NCBI GenBank assembly: GCA_037045155.1
Contig: JBAOIG010000005.1
Location: 992,001 to 1,056,000, forward strand
Source: Thermomicrobiales bacterium
Lineage (GTDB): Bacteria > Chloroflexota > Chloroflexia > Thermomicrobiales > CFX8
Length of the DNA stretch: 64,000 nucleotides
Direction: 5' to 3'
A model generated the notes under the pieces. That model was given only the letters and a program-made list of their open reading frames with translations. It had not been told where the DNA came from and did not search any database. The number at the start of each line of letters is the position of its first letter. Within the stretch, counting starts at the first letter, position 1. Shown here in pieces: positions 19,695 through 28,226 of the stretch. Position numbers and translations under genes: made by a program.

Positions 19695-21932
19695 GTGGTA
19701 ATACGTCAGGCTGCTGAGGAGCCAAATCCCGGAGATGAGGCTATCGCCTTCCGGCGGGCGATGGATGCCCTCTTTCACCCAAAGTCGATTGCGATTGTCG
19801 GCGCATCGCAGCGGCCGGGCTTCGCGAACTCGATCCAGCGGCTGATCCTGAAGGGCGGCTACGAGGGCGCGGTCTATGGCGTGAATCCGCGCTATGACGA
19901 GATTATGGGCTGCCCCAGCTATCCGACGATCGACGCGATCCCGGGCGGGGCCGATAAGGCGATTGTCGTCGTGCCGAGCCAGTCCGTTATGGATGTCCTC
20001 GGCCAGGCCGAGCGAGCCGGCGTCAAGGCAGTCAATATCATCACCAGCGGTTTCGGCGAGCAAGCCGATGACGACGCCGCCGGCCGGCAGAAGCAGATCC
20101 GCGACTTCGCCGACCGCACCGGCATCCGTATCGTTGGGCCGAACTGCCTGGGCATCATCAGCACACCCGCAAAGATGATCGCGAAGTCTGGCCCATATAG
20201 TTATGTCAATCGGGGTCCGATCGGGATTGTCTTCCAGAGCGGGTTGCTGGCATACAGCGCCGTACTGCCGCCGACCGACCGCGGGTTTGGCTATTCCTAC
20301 ATTGTCACGACCGGCAACGAGGCGGATCTCGACGCGACTGACTTCATGCGCTACTACGTCGAGGATGATGAGACGCGAATCATCGGCTGCTTCATCGAGC
20401 AGTTCCGCGATGCAGACAAGTTGCGACATGTGGCCGAGATAGCGGCCGATGCCGGCAAGCCGCTGGTGATCCTGAAGATCGGGCGTTCCGAGGGTGGTCA
20501 GCGCGCCGCGCGCGCCCACACTGGCTCGCTCGTCGGGTCGGATGGCGTCATCGACGCGGTCATGCGCAAGTCGGGCATCGTTCGGGTCACGAACCTCGAC
20601 GAGATGATCGAGACGCTGGCCGTCTTCCACACGCGGAAGCTGCCGAAGGCGGACGGGCTCGGGACCATCTTCGTCTCGGGCGGGGCCGGCGGGTTGATCT
20701 CCGACCTGAGCCAGGATCTCGGGATCAACCTGCCCGAGCTTGCGCCGGATACAGCCGAAAGGCTCCACGACATCATCCCGCCCTATGGCACCGTCGGCAA
20801 CCCACTCGATACAACCGGGCAGGTCGCCCAACAGCCGGAGATCATGGGCGGGGTCCTTCAGGCGATGGCCGAGGATCCCAATATCAGCACCGTCGTCTAT
20901 GGTCAGGCATACCCGAGCAAGATCGACCTCGACAGCCCGGTCGGCCGGGTGATGAAGGGGATCCCCGATCGATACCCGGACAAGGTCTTCCTGATTCTGT
21001 CGCTTGTCACCGGGAAGATGCAGGAAGGTTTCCGCGCGGATGAGCCGCCGGTCGAGCCAACAGAAACCTGGGACGGCATACCGTTCCTCCAGGGCGCCGA
21101 GAACGGCCTGCGCGCGATACGGTCGCTCAACTGGTACGCCGACTTCCAGCGCCGACGGGCCACCGCAAAGCCGGCAGCTACCGGTGACTCTGTCGTCGCA
21201 GAGCAGGCCCGAGCGATCGTTCGCGCGGCCGGCGGCCATCCACTGGTGGAGCGTGAGGCGAAGCAGCTACTTGCGCTGTACGGGATCCCGGTTACCGGTG
21301 AGCGGCTGGCGGTCAGCGCCGATGAGGCGGTTGCCGCAGCAGGGCAGATCGGCTATCCGGTTGTGCTGAAGATCGAGTCACCAGACATTGCCCACAAGAC
21401 AGAGGCCGGCGGCGTGTTGCTGGGCGTCGCAGATGATGCCGCAGTTCGCGAAGGGTACGCCAGAATTATCGCGTCGGCAGGCGCATATAACGCGAACGCG
21501 CGAATCACCGGAGTGCTGGTCCAGCAAATGGTTCAGGGCGGGCGCGAGGTGATCCTCGGCATGACCCAGGATCCCACGTTCGGCCCGGCGGTCGCAGTCG
21601 GTCTCGGCGGCATCTTCGTCGAGATCCTGAAGGACGTTGTGCTCGGCGCGCCGCCGCTGACGGCAGACGAGGGTCGGGAGATGCTCGGCCAACTGCGGGG
21701 ACGTGCGATCCTGGAAGGAGCACGCGGCGCAGCGCCGGCCGATCTTGACACCGTTGCCGGGATCATCGAACGATTCTCTCGGCTGTGCCTGGATCTGCGC
21801 CACGAGGTGGCCGAGATCGACATCAATCCGCTGCTCGTCTTCGACGAGGGGCAGGGCGCCTGTGTCGTCGATTGCCTGATCGTGCCGTCGGATGGAGCAG
21901 CTTCCGGCGGGAAGCAGAACGGGGCATCTTGA
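19695..21932 (+). CDS. NDP-forming acyl-CoA synthetase (fused alpha-beta)
   Basis: Encodes 745 residues from a GTG with GAGGAGGA upstream. The family (succinyl-CoA-synthetase superfamily) interconverts acyl-CoA and free acid with ADP or GDP phosphorylation. An N-terminal CoA-binding domain starts at about residue 24 (KSIAIVGASQRPGF). The ligase domain carries the phospho-histidine motif RAHTGSLVGSDG at about residue 275. An ATP-grasp domain occupies the C-terminus (GYPVVLKIESPDIAHKTEAGGV at about residue 555, and EIDINPLLVF near the end). In this operon it could activate the substrate or salvage energy from a product thioester. Protein acetyltransferase fusions of the same superfamily have an added GNAT domain, which is missing here. 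Confidence 0.9.
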   Translation: MVIRQAAEEPNPGDEAIAFRRAMDALFHPKSIAIVGASQRPGFANSIQRLILKGGYEGAVYGVNPRYDEIMGCPSYPTIDAIPGGADKAIVVVPSQSVMDVLGQAERAGVKAVNIITSGFGEQADDDAAGRQKQIRDFADRTGIRIVGPNCLGIISTPAKMIAKSGPYSYVNRGPIGIVFQSGLLAYSAVLPPTDRGFGYSYIVTTGNEADLDATDFMRYYVEDDETRIIGCFIEQFRDADKLRHVAEIAADAGKPLVILKIGRSEGGQRAARAHTGSLVGSDGVIDAVMRKSGIVRVTNLDEMIETLAVFHTRKLPKADGLGTIFVSGGAGGLISDLSQDLGINLPELAPDTAERLHDIIPPYGTVGNPLDTTGQVAQQPEIMGGVLQAMAEDPNISTVVYGQAYPSKIDLDSPVGRVMKGIPDRYPDKVFLILSLVTGKMQEGFRADEPPVEPTETWDGIPFLQGAENGLRAIRSLNWYADFQRRRATAKPAATGDSVVAEQARAIVRAAGGHPLVEREAKQLLALYGIPVTGERLAVSADEAVAAAGQIGYPVVLKIESPDIAHKTEAGGVLLGVADDAAVREGYARIIASAGAYNANARITGVLVQQMVQGGREVILGMTQDPTFGPAVAVGLGGIFVEILKDVVLGAPPLTADEGREMLGQLRGRAILEGARGAAPADLDTVAGIIERFSRLCLDLRHEVAEIDINPLLVFDEGQGACVVDCLIVPSDGAASGGKQNGAS

Positions 21933-22525
21933 GCTTCGGCAAACGAGTCGGTGTTCTCTCCGATATCCACGGGGCGACGCGTGTGCTAGGGCTGGCGCTT
22001 GATGTCTGCGCGCGCGAGGAGGTCGAAACGATCGTCCTGCTGGGTGATCTGTTCGACCGGGCGGAGCAAGCGGACGCCACGATCGATCTGCTGAAGAGCT
22101 GGCAGGTGATCGGTGTGTATGGGAATCACGAGCGTGAGGTTGCGCTGGCAGCGGCGGCCGGCGAGGTCGATCTCAAGCCGGAGACGATCGCGCTCTTGAC
22201 CGCGCTCGAGGAGGAGGTCCGGATCGGCGACATCCGGTTGACTCATGAGGTTCAGCGCTGGGGCTCGGTCGACCCGGTTGCGCGGATGTTTGGCGGTCAT
22301 CACCAGGATCATGGGGATGACCCGGCTGCCCGGCTGACGTTCACCGGGCACACGCACTTTCGCCAGGCTCGGGATGAGCGCGGCCTCCTCGACATAGGAC
22401 GCGGGGTCGTCTCGATCGTTCGCGAGCGTCGATACCTGTTTAACCCGGGCGCGCTGCAGATCGGGCAGTTCGCCATCTGGGATCGGGAGGAGCGGACGGT
22501 GAGGTTCCGCCACATCGAATGGTGA
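21929..22525 (+). CDS. Metallophosphoesterase (YfcE/MJ0936-like)
   Basis: Encodes 198 residues. The calcineurin-like metal-binding motifs occur in order: DIHG near residue 12, GDLFDRAEQ near 40, GNHE near 66, and FTGHTHF near 139. The TTG at 21929 overlaps the previous stop (TTGA) and has AACGGGG upstream, which gives the expected N-terminus for the family; any longer reading falls inside the synthetase gene. Substrate is unknown: relatives hydrolyse phosphodiesters. It may be a passenger of the operon rather than part of the pathway. Confidence 0.85.
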   Translation: MSFGKRVGVLSDIHGATRVLGLALDVCAREEVETIVLLGDLFDRAEQADATIDLLKSWQVIGVYGNHEREVALAAAAGEVDLKPETIALLTALEEEVRIGDIRLTHEVQRWGSVDPVARMFGGHHQDHGDDPAARLTFTGHTHFRQARDERGLLDIGRGVVSIVRERRYLFNPGALQIGQFAIWDREERTVRFRHIEW

Positions 22526-22563
22526 ACCGCAACGGCCCGCCGCGAAACGCCAAGGAGGGATTA

Positions 22564-23607
22564 ATGGGCAGGCTTGATGGCAAGGTCGCGCTGGTCACTG
22601 GCGCCGGGCGAGGGATCGGACGTGGGATTGCTCTGTTGATGGCCCAGGAAGGGGCAGCGGTCGTTGTCAACGATCTTGGCACCGGCCTGGCCGGCGAGGG
22701 CGCCGATGTGTCCGTCGCCCAGCAGGTGGTGAATGAGATCGAGGCGGCTGGCGGCAAGGGTCTCGCCAACACCGACTCGATCACCGATTACGATGCGGTC
22801 GGCGCGATGGTCGAATCTGCGATCGACCACTTCGGCAAGCTCGATATCGTCGTCAATGTCGCTGGCATCCTCCGCGATCGGATGATCTTCAACATGGACG
22901 AGGCAGAGTGGGACGCGGTCGTCGCCGTCCACCTGCGAGGCACGTTTAACACATGCCGGCATGCCTCGACGCATTTCCGTGATCGGCGGGAGGGTGGCCG
23001 GATCATTAACTTCTCGTCCAGCTCGGCATGGGGCAGCCCGGGCCAGCCCAACTACGCCGCCGCAAAGTACGGCATCCTCGGACTGACCGCGGTATTGGCG
23101 AACAGCCTCGATCGCTACGGTGTTACCTCCAACGCGATCCTCCCGTACGCGGCGACTCGAATGATCGACTCGACGCCGCGCGCAGAGAAGGTGCGCGAGG
23201 AGACCGGCAAGCTCCCCAGCGAGCTGGCAATTGGCAGCGAAGGCGATCCCGCCAATGTCGCGCCGATGGTGACTTACCTTGCGACCGACGATGCGCACAA
23301 CATCAACGGTCACTTCTTCGGCGTCGGCGGCTACACCGTCGGCCTCTATTCGCACTGGGAGCTCGCCGGCGTGCTGCAGGCCGACCGTCGCTGGACGGTT
23401 CAGGAGCTGATCGACCTGTTCCCGAAGACCATCGGCGCTGAGGTTGTTCCACCACCACCGGTCGAGGCTGGCGGCCGGATGATCAACGGCTCGGCAGCGC
23501 AGCAGCTCGATCCGGCGAGCTGGAAGTCGCTCAGCGACAGCATCGCCTACTGGGAGCGGCAGCTCTACTATGACGCCCGCCGCCAGGAACGCCCGAGCGC
23601 GTCATAG
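22564..23607 (+). CDS. SDR dehydrogenase, MFE-2-like (first of tandem pair)
   Basis: Encodes 347 residues. The NAD-binding Rossmann motif TGAGRGIG is at about residue 12 and the catalytic YAAAK at about 163. The sequence GxxVVVNDLG and the long N-terminal domain resemble the (3R)-hydroxyacyl-CoA dehydrogenase part of peroxisomal multifunctional enzyme 2 (17-beta-HSD type 4). It would therefore oxidise the product of the MaoC hydratase. The last 90 residues form an extension beyond a normal SDR, with RWTVQELIDLFPKTIG. The ATG at 22564 has AAGGAGGGA upstream. The next gene is a close paralogue. Confidence 0.9.
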   Translation: MGRLDGKVALVTGAGRGIGRGIALLMAQEGAAVVVNDLGTGLAGEGADVSVAQQVVNEIEAAGGKGLANTDSITDYDAVGAMVESAIDHFGKLDIVVNVAGILRDRMIFNMDEAEWDAVVAVHLRGTFNTCRHASTHFRDRREGGRIINFSSSSAWGSPGQPNYAAAKYGILGLTAVLANSLDRYGVTSNAILPYAATRMIDSTPRAEKVREETGKLPSELAIGSEGDPANVAPMVTYLATDDAHNINGHFFGVGGYTVGLYSHWELAGVLQADRRWTVQELIDLFPKTIGAEVVPPPPVEAGGRMINGSAAQQLDPASWKSLSDSIAYWERQLYYDARRQERPSAS

Positions 23608-23627
23608 GTAGAGGGGAGATACGAGAC

Positions 23628-24641
23628 ATGGGAGTTCTCGACGGGAAGGTCGCGCTGGTTACCGGGGCTGGCCGGGGTATCGGGCGGGGTATCGCCCACT
23701 TGCTGGCTGAGGAGGGCGCATCGGTCGTTGTCAACGACCTCGGCGCGTCGCTTGATGGCGAAGGTGTCGACACCGGGCCGGCTGCCACGACGGTGAAGGA
23801 AATCATCGACGCTGGCGGCGCCGCAGTCGCCAATACCGATTCGGTGACCGACTACGAAGCCGCCCAGGGCATGGTCCAGCAGGCAATCGACACCTTTGGC
23901 AAGCTCGACATCCTGGTCAACGTCGCTGGCATCCTGCGCGACCGGATGATCTTCAACATGTCGCCCGAGGAGTGGGATGCCGTTATCGCAGTCCACCTGA
24001 AAGGCACATTCAACACGTCGCGATGGGCGTCGGTGCACTTCCGCGAACGCCGGGACGGCGGGCGGATTATCAACATGTCGTCGAACTCCGCCTTCGGCGC
24101 ACCCGGCCAACCAAACTATGCGGCAGCGAAGGCCGGCATCATCGGGCTCACGCTGGTCTTAGCCGCGTCACTCAGCCGATATGGCGTCACCGCCAATGCG
24201 ATTCTGCCCAGCGGCTCGACCCGGATGATCGATTCGATTCCCCGGGCGGTCGAGGCTGTCGCCCACACCGGCAAGCTTCCCAGCGAGCTGGCGATCGGCA
24301 CCGAACGAGACCCGGACAACGTCGCGCCACTGGTCGGCTTCCTGGCCAGCGAAGCCGCCGGCCACGTCAACGGACAGGTCTTCGGCTCCTTCGGATACAA
24401 CGTCGCGCTGATGTCGCAGCCGAAGGTCATTCGCACAATCAAGAACGAGCATCGCTGGACGGTGGACGAGTTGGCCGAAATCGTCCCGCAGGCGTTTGGG
24501 CCGGAGTTTGTCGGCCAGGCGAACATGCCGGGCATCACTACCAACATCAACGCGCTGCCTGATGACCAGTGGGTCACGATCGCCGAGGGGCTGCGCGCCT
24601 GGACGACGACACTCGAGCCGTACGGCGAGCTCGTCTGGTAG
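23628..24641 (+). CDS. SDR dehydrogenase, MFE-2-like (second of tandem pair)
   Basis: Encodes 337 residues, clearly a paralogue of the preceding gene: both share VALVTGAGRGIGRGIA, VVVNDLG, VNVAGILRDRMIFNM, GKLPSELAIG and a C-terminal RWTV-ELxxxxP element. Catalytic YAAAK is at about residue 163. The ATG has GAGGGGAG nine bases upstream. The pair probably arose by tandem duplication and may take substrates of different chain length, or form a heteromer. The C-terminal extensions are the most divergent part. Confidence 0.9.
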   Translation: MGVLDGKVALVTGAGRGIGRGIAHLLAEEGASVVVNDLGASLDGEGVDTGPAATTVKEIIDAGGAAVANTDSVTDYEAAQGMVQQAIDTFGKLDILVNVAGILRDRMIFNMSPEEWDAVIAVHLKGTFNTSRWASVHFRERRDGGRIINMSSNSAFGAPGQPNYAAAKAGIIGLTLVLAASLSRYGVTANAILPSGSTRMIDSIPRAVEAVAHTGKLPSELAIGTERDPDNVAPLVGFLASEAAGHVNGQVFGSFGYNVALMSQPKVIRTIKNEHRWTVDELAEIVPQAFGPEFVGQANMPGITTNINALPDDQWVTIAEGLRAWTTTLEPYGELVW

Positions 24642-24674
24642 CGCTGACGCGCGGAGCAATCTGGGAGGGCAGCG

Positions 24675-25136
24675 ATGGACGAGCATGTCTTGATTGTGGA
24701 CTTTGCGGACAAGACCATCGAGATGGTCGAGCGAATCCTGGCCTGTGCCGATGGGTTGGATGAGGCCGGCATCAACTGGAAGCCGGATGCTCCCGAGACG
24801 AATAGCATCTACGTGTTGGCGACCCACACGATGGGGAACGTTCGCCAGAACACGCTGGCGGTCCTTGGTGGTCAGACAGATCACCGCGACCGCGACGCCG
24901 AGTTCATCGTGGCTGGGGACAGCGCCGCCGAGCTTCAACGACAGTGGTCGGTGCTGAAGCCTCAGGTTCGGGAGATTCTTGGCGGGCTTGGCACAGCAGA
25001 CCTGGAGCACGTCCACGCGCATCCCCGCCGTGGGACGATCACCGGCCACCAGGTGCTGATGCTGATGGCGACCCACGCGGCCGAGCATGCCGGCCAGGCA
25101 GAACTGACACGGGACCTGTGGAAGGCGCGGGGGTAG
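24675..25136 (+). CDS. DinB-family protein (second of two)
   Basis: Encodes 153 residues, ATG after GGGAGGGCAGCG. DinB-type histidines are seen in LATHTMGNVRQNTL (about residue 55) and MATHAAEHAGQAELTRDLW at the C-terminus, and the four-helix length is normal. It is only distantly similar to the DinB protein at 19119, so this is not a recent duplication. Function is unknown; placement between the SDR and thiolase genes suggests a role in the same pathway or in handling a reactive intermediate. Confidence 0.82.
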   Translation: MDEHVLIVDFADKTIEMVERILACADGLDEAGINWKPDAPETNSIYVLATHTMGNVRQNTLAVLGGQTDHRDRDAEFIVAGDSAAELQRQWSVLKPQVREILGGLGTADLEHVHAHPRRGTITGHQVLMLMATHAAEHAGQAELTRDLWKARG

Positions 25137-25158
25137 GGGACGGCCCTCACCCCGCTGC

Positions 25159-25186
25159 CCCCCTCTCCCAATGCTGGGAGAGGGGG
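25159..25186. repeat. REP-like palindromic hairpin within the operon
   Basis: A perfect 12-bp inverted repeat (25159-25170 with 25175-25186) encloses the loop ATGC; the stem is CT/AG-rich (CCCTCTCCCA). Short hairpins of this CTCTCCC-loop-GGGAGAG kind are familiar dispersed intergenic elements in bacterial genomes, which is my reason for calling it a repeat. Only one copy was seen here. It could instead attenuate transcription into the thiolase gene, whose ribosome-binding site begins 11 bases later. Confidence 0.6.
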
Positions 25187-25207
25187 AGGTATTTGAAGGA
25201 GGATGGT

Positions 25208-26362
25208 GTGGCGTTCAGTCTGAATGGGAAGACCGCCATTGTCGGAGTGGCGGAATCGGATGAGCTGGGGAGGCTGCCGGACAAGCCGGCGATCCTGCTG
25301 CATGCGGAAGCCGCGCGTAACGCGCTGGCCGACGCCGGGCTGACCAAGGATGATGTCGACGGACTCTTCACTGCCGGCATTTCGACACTCGAGCTCGGCG
25401 AATATCTCGGGATCGAGCCGAAGGTCACCGACTCAACGTCGGTCGGCGGCTCGTCCTTCGTGATTCACATCGCGCATGCCGCCGCTGCGATCGCGACCGG
25501 CCGTTGCGAGGTGGCCCTGGTGACCCATGGCGAGAGCGGGCGATCGCGTGTCGGCCAGATGCCCTATCCGTCTTCCGCGCAATCGCTGCGGGGCCAGTTC
25601 GAAGCGCCATATGGTCTGCCGCAGCCGGTCGGCGCCTACGCAATGGCGGCCACCCGCCATATGCACGACTATGGCACGATCCACGAGAACCTCGCCGAGA
25701 TCGCCGTCGCAACGCGCAAGTGGGCGATGATGAACCCCAAGGCGATGATGCAGGATCCGATCACGATCCAGGATGTGCTCGACTCGCGGCCGATCGCCTA
25801 TCCCTTCAACCTGCTGGATTGCTGCCTCGTCACCGACGGCGGTGGCGCGTACATCATGACGTCTGCCGAACGAGCAAAGTCGTTGAAGCAGACGCCGGTC
25901 GTCGTGCTCGGCGTCGGCGAGGGGCACGACCACGCGATGATCTCGCAGATGCCTAGCTACACCAGCTTCGCCGCGAAGCACTCTGGTCAGCGCGCGTTCG
26001 AGATGGCCGGCATCGGCCGCGACGAGATCGACATCGCGATGGTCTACGACTCGTTCACCTATACAGTCCTCCTGTCGTTGGAGGAGCTCGGCTTCTGCGC
26101 GAAGGGCGAAGGTGGCGCGTTCGTTTCCAACCAGCGCACCGCGCCGGGTGGAGCATTCCCGTTGAACACGAACGGTGGTGGCCTCTCGTACACCCACACC
26201 GGGATGTACGGCATGTTCGCTGTAATCGAAGCGGTTCGCCAACTGCGTCACGACTACGCCGATCAGGGTCAGCGCCAGGTTCAGGACGCGAAGCTCGGCA
26301 TTGTCCACGGAACCGGCGGCGTTCTGTCGTCGGCCGGCACCGCGATTCTGGCCCGCGGTTAG
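25208..26362 (+). CDS. Thiolase-like protein without the nucleophilic cysteine (SCPx/Ltp2-like)
   Basis: Encodes 384 residues from a GTG with AGGAGG six bases upstream. The fold is that of the SCP-x/lipid-transfer thiolases, including VYDSFTYTVLLSLEELGFC and a C-terminal TNGGGLSYTHTGMYG that replaces the usual GGxxxxGHPxGA. At the place of the active-site cysteine near residue 78 the sequence reads TSVGGSSF, with no cysteine. Ltp2-type aldolases of steroid degraders also lack it and work with a DUF35 partner by retro-aldol cleavage; here a DUF35 gene follows directly. The protein is therefore more likely an aldolase than a true beta-ketothiolase, though this is inferred. Confidence 0.88.
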   Translation: MAFSLNGKTAIVGVAESDELGRLPDKPAILLHAEAARNALADAGLTKDDVDGLFTAGISTLELGEYLGIEPKVTDSTSVGGSSFVIHIAHAAAAIATGRCEVALVTHGESGRSRVGQMPYPSSAQSLRGQFEAPYGLPQPVGAYAMAATRHMHDYGTIHENLAEIAVATRKWAMMNPKAMMQDPITIQDVLDSRPIAYPFNLLDCCLVTDGGGAYIMTSAERAKSLKQTPVVVLGVGEGHDHAMISQMPSYTSFAAKHSGQRAFEMAGIGRDEIDIAMVYDSFTYTVLLSLEELGFCAKGEGGAFVSNQRTAPGGAFPLNTNGGGLSYTHTGMYGMFAVIEAVRQLRHDYADQGQRQVQDAKLGIVHGTGGVLSSAGTAILARG

Positions 26363-26390
26363 CGGCGCTCGTTGTTGAGGGAGAACAGAT

Positions 26391-26804
26391 ATGGCCGACT
26401 ATAAGAAGCCGCTGCCGACGCCCGATCCGGTGACCCAGCCGTTCTGGGATAGTCTCAAGCAGCACGAAATGAAGATCCAGCGCGATAACGACACGGGGAA
26501 GTACTTCTTTTACCCGCGCGGGCTTAGCCCGTACTCGCTCACGGACAACATCTCGTGGGAGCCAGTCTCCGGCAAGGGAACGCTCCACGCCTTCACGATC
26601 GTCTGGAACCAGCGGCAACCCGGCTTTGCCGAGGAGGTTCCCTATGTCGTGGCGATGGTTGATCTCGATGAGGGCGTGCGGATGATGTCCAACCTCGTCG
26701 AGGTCGAGGCCGATCCCGAGCACGTCAAGATCGGCATGCCGGTCCAGCTCGTCTACGAAGATGTCAACGACGAGATCACCCTGCCGAAGTTCAAGCCGGC
26801 GTAA
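26391..26804 (+). CDS. DUF35 OB-fold protein, partner of the thiolase-like enzyme
   Basis: Encodes 137 residues, ATG after GAGGGAGAACAG. DUF35 proteins have an N-terminal zinc ribbon and an OB fold, and bind thiolase-like proteins. The OB part is clear (SGKGTLHAFTIVWN, then VPYVVAMVDLDEGVRMMSNLV). The zinc-ribbon segment is present (YFFYPRGLSPYS) but all its cysteines are replaced, so it probably binds no zinc. It is the last gene of the operon, 28 bases after the thiolase-like gene and 16 bases before a terminator. Confidence 0.87.
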   Translation: MADYKKPLPTPDPVTQPFWDSLKQHEMKIQRDNDTGKYFFYPRGLSPYSLTDNISWEPVSGKGTLHAFTIVWNQRQPGFAEEVPYVVAMVDLDEGVRMMSNLVEVEADPEHVKIGMPVQLVYEDVNDEITLPKFKPA

Positions 26805-26820
26805 TTACGTCAATTGCCAA

Positions 26821-26853
26821 CAGCCCCCGCGTCATTGCACGACGCGGGGGCTG
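26821..26853 (+). terminator. Terminator of the beta-oxidation operon
   Basis: A perfect 13-bp G/C-rich inverted repeat (26821-26833 with 26841-26853) with a 7-base loop, followed by GCGTCTTG. In the remaining stretch to 27118 (about 265 bases) I see no convincing gene or RNA; it only separates two opposed genes. Confidence 0.8.
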
Positions 26854-27118
26854 CGTCTTGCCCGTGTGCTGGCTGAGAGCACGGCGCGTATCTTTTGTCT
26901 CCGAGCATCGGCGTCTAGTTGCCGGGACTGCCGCCAGCCTGCATCGCACAACCGACATAGGCTAACAGCCCACAGTCGATTCCCTCGCCGGCCTCCATCT
27001 TCGCTCGAACCTCTCTGGGTGCTGCGTGATGGCGTCCGGGTGGTGTTCGCAGCAATTGGCTGTCTACCGCCGGGGATTGCGCCGCGCACGTAATCCCCGG
27101 CGAACACGCCGTCGGCCG

Positions 27119-28147
27119 TCAGTCGTCGCGGCGGCCGGGAATTCGCTTGAATCCGGCCAGGGCCGCGTCGAATCGCGGATCGCGCTCGTCGGGCGCGGAA
27201 ACTGAGATCGTATCGATCAGGCCAGAAAGGCGCGCGTCGACTCGATCCGCGATCGTGTCCCAGGTTCCCGAGACGCAGAACGTATCCAGCACATCGTCCG
27301 GCACAACCGTCGGGAGGTCTTCCCAGCGATTCTGGGCAATCAGGTCGCGCAGCTTCGGGTTGAGATCCTCCCAGCCGTGATGCTCCAGCACCGGCAAGTA
27401 GGTTCGAGTGGATGCGTAGAACGCGATACGGTAGCGGGCGTCCTCGCGTGCTTTCGCGACTGCCGCAGCGTCCGGCCCGGTGGCGATGAACCCGGTGCCC
27501 GAGAGCTCAAAGTCGTCGAGCGAGCGGCCAGACTTCGCCGCGCCGGCCATCACGTTCGGCCAGATAACATCGCGCGTGTACTCGGCGGTCGAGAACGGGT
27601 GGACGCGCAACCCATCGCAGAGCTCGCCGGCCAGGCGGATGTTGTAGGCATTCACCGCCGCGATCTGCACCTTCGGCAGCGCGGTTGCCAGTGGTGGCGG
27701 CGAGAACTCCGGCGTCATCAGGCTGAACTGGTAGAACGGGCCGTCGTGACGCAGCGGCGTGCCATTCTGCCAGGTGTCCCAGATCGCTCGTAGTGACTGG
27801 ACGTAGTCGCGCAGCCGCGGGCCGGGCGAATCCCAGGTCGTCGAAAAGCGGCGCTCGATGTGGCCCTTGACCTGCGTCCCCAGTCCGAGCACGAACCGGC
27901 CGCCGCTCATCTCCTGCAGGTTGAACGACTCGTAGGCAACGACCATCGGGGAGCGTGGGAAGGCAATGGCGACGGATGTCTCCAGTCGGATTGTCTTCGT
28001 CTCGCGCGCAGCGACGGCCACAGTGAGAAACGGGTCGCGCTTGAGCTCCGGGGCCCCGATCCCGTCGAAGCCCATTTCTTCCGCGAGCCTCGCCTGCCGC
28101 GCTACTTCATCCCACGGGCGGTCGCCCAGCCCCGTTTCGACCCGCAT
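27119..28147 (-). CDS. LLM-class F420-dependent oxidoreductase (first of three)
   Basis: Encodes 342 residues. Luciferase-like monooxygenase fold: RQARLAEEMGFDGIGAPEL near the N-terminus, TSVAIAFPRSPMVVA, FVLGLGTQVKGHIERRF at about residue 90, and a C-terminal GTWDTIADRVDARL. The GLGTQ-x-HIERRF pattern is typical of a subfamily annotated as F420-dependent in actinobacteria and Chloroflexota. The ATG at 28147 has GGAGGGG seven bases upstream, so it is preferred over one eight codons earlier. Substrate is unknown. Confidence 0.85.
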   Translation of the reverse strand: MRVETGLGDRPWDEVARQARLAEEMGFDGIGAPELKRDPFLTVAVAARETKTIRLETSVAIAFPRSPMVVAYESFNLQEMSGGRFVLGLGTQVKGHIERRFSTTWDSPGPRLRDYVQSLRAIWDTWQNGTPLRHDGPFYQFSLMTPEFSPPPLATALPKVQIAAVNAYNIRLAGELCDGLRVHPFSTAEYTRDVIWPNVMAGAAKSGRSLDDFELSGTGFIATGPDAAAVAKAREDARYRIAFYASTRTYLPVLEHHGWEDLNPKLRDLIAQNRWEDLPTVVPDDVLDTFCVSGTWDTIADRVDARLSGLIDTISVSAPDERDPRFDAALAGFKRIPGRRDD

Positions 28148-28226
28148 CGCAGCCCCTCCATCCGTTCCCAACTGTCGAGTGACATAGACTCACTGTAGCG
28201 TAGCACGCGTCGCGCCAGCGACCGGC

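Noticed and set aside
19074..21239. 721-codon open frame on the minus strand
   Set aside because: Antisense shadow of the acyl-CoA synthetase and DinB genes in GC-rich DNA; no family sequence and no ribosome-binding site.
26832..27107. Possible 91-residue gene on the minus strand
   Set aside because: No ribosome-binding site, overlaps the operon terminator and has no protein-like pattern.
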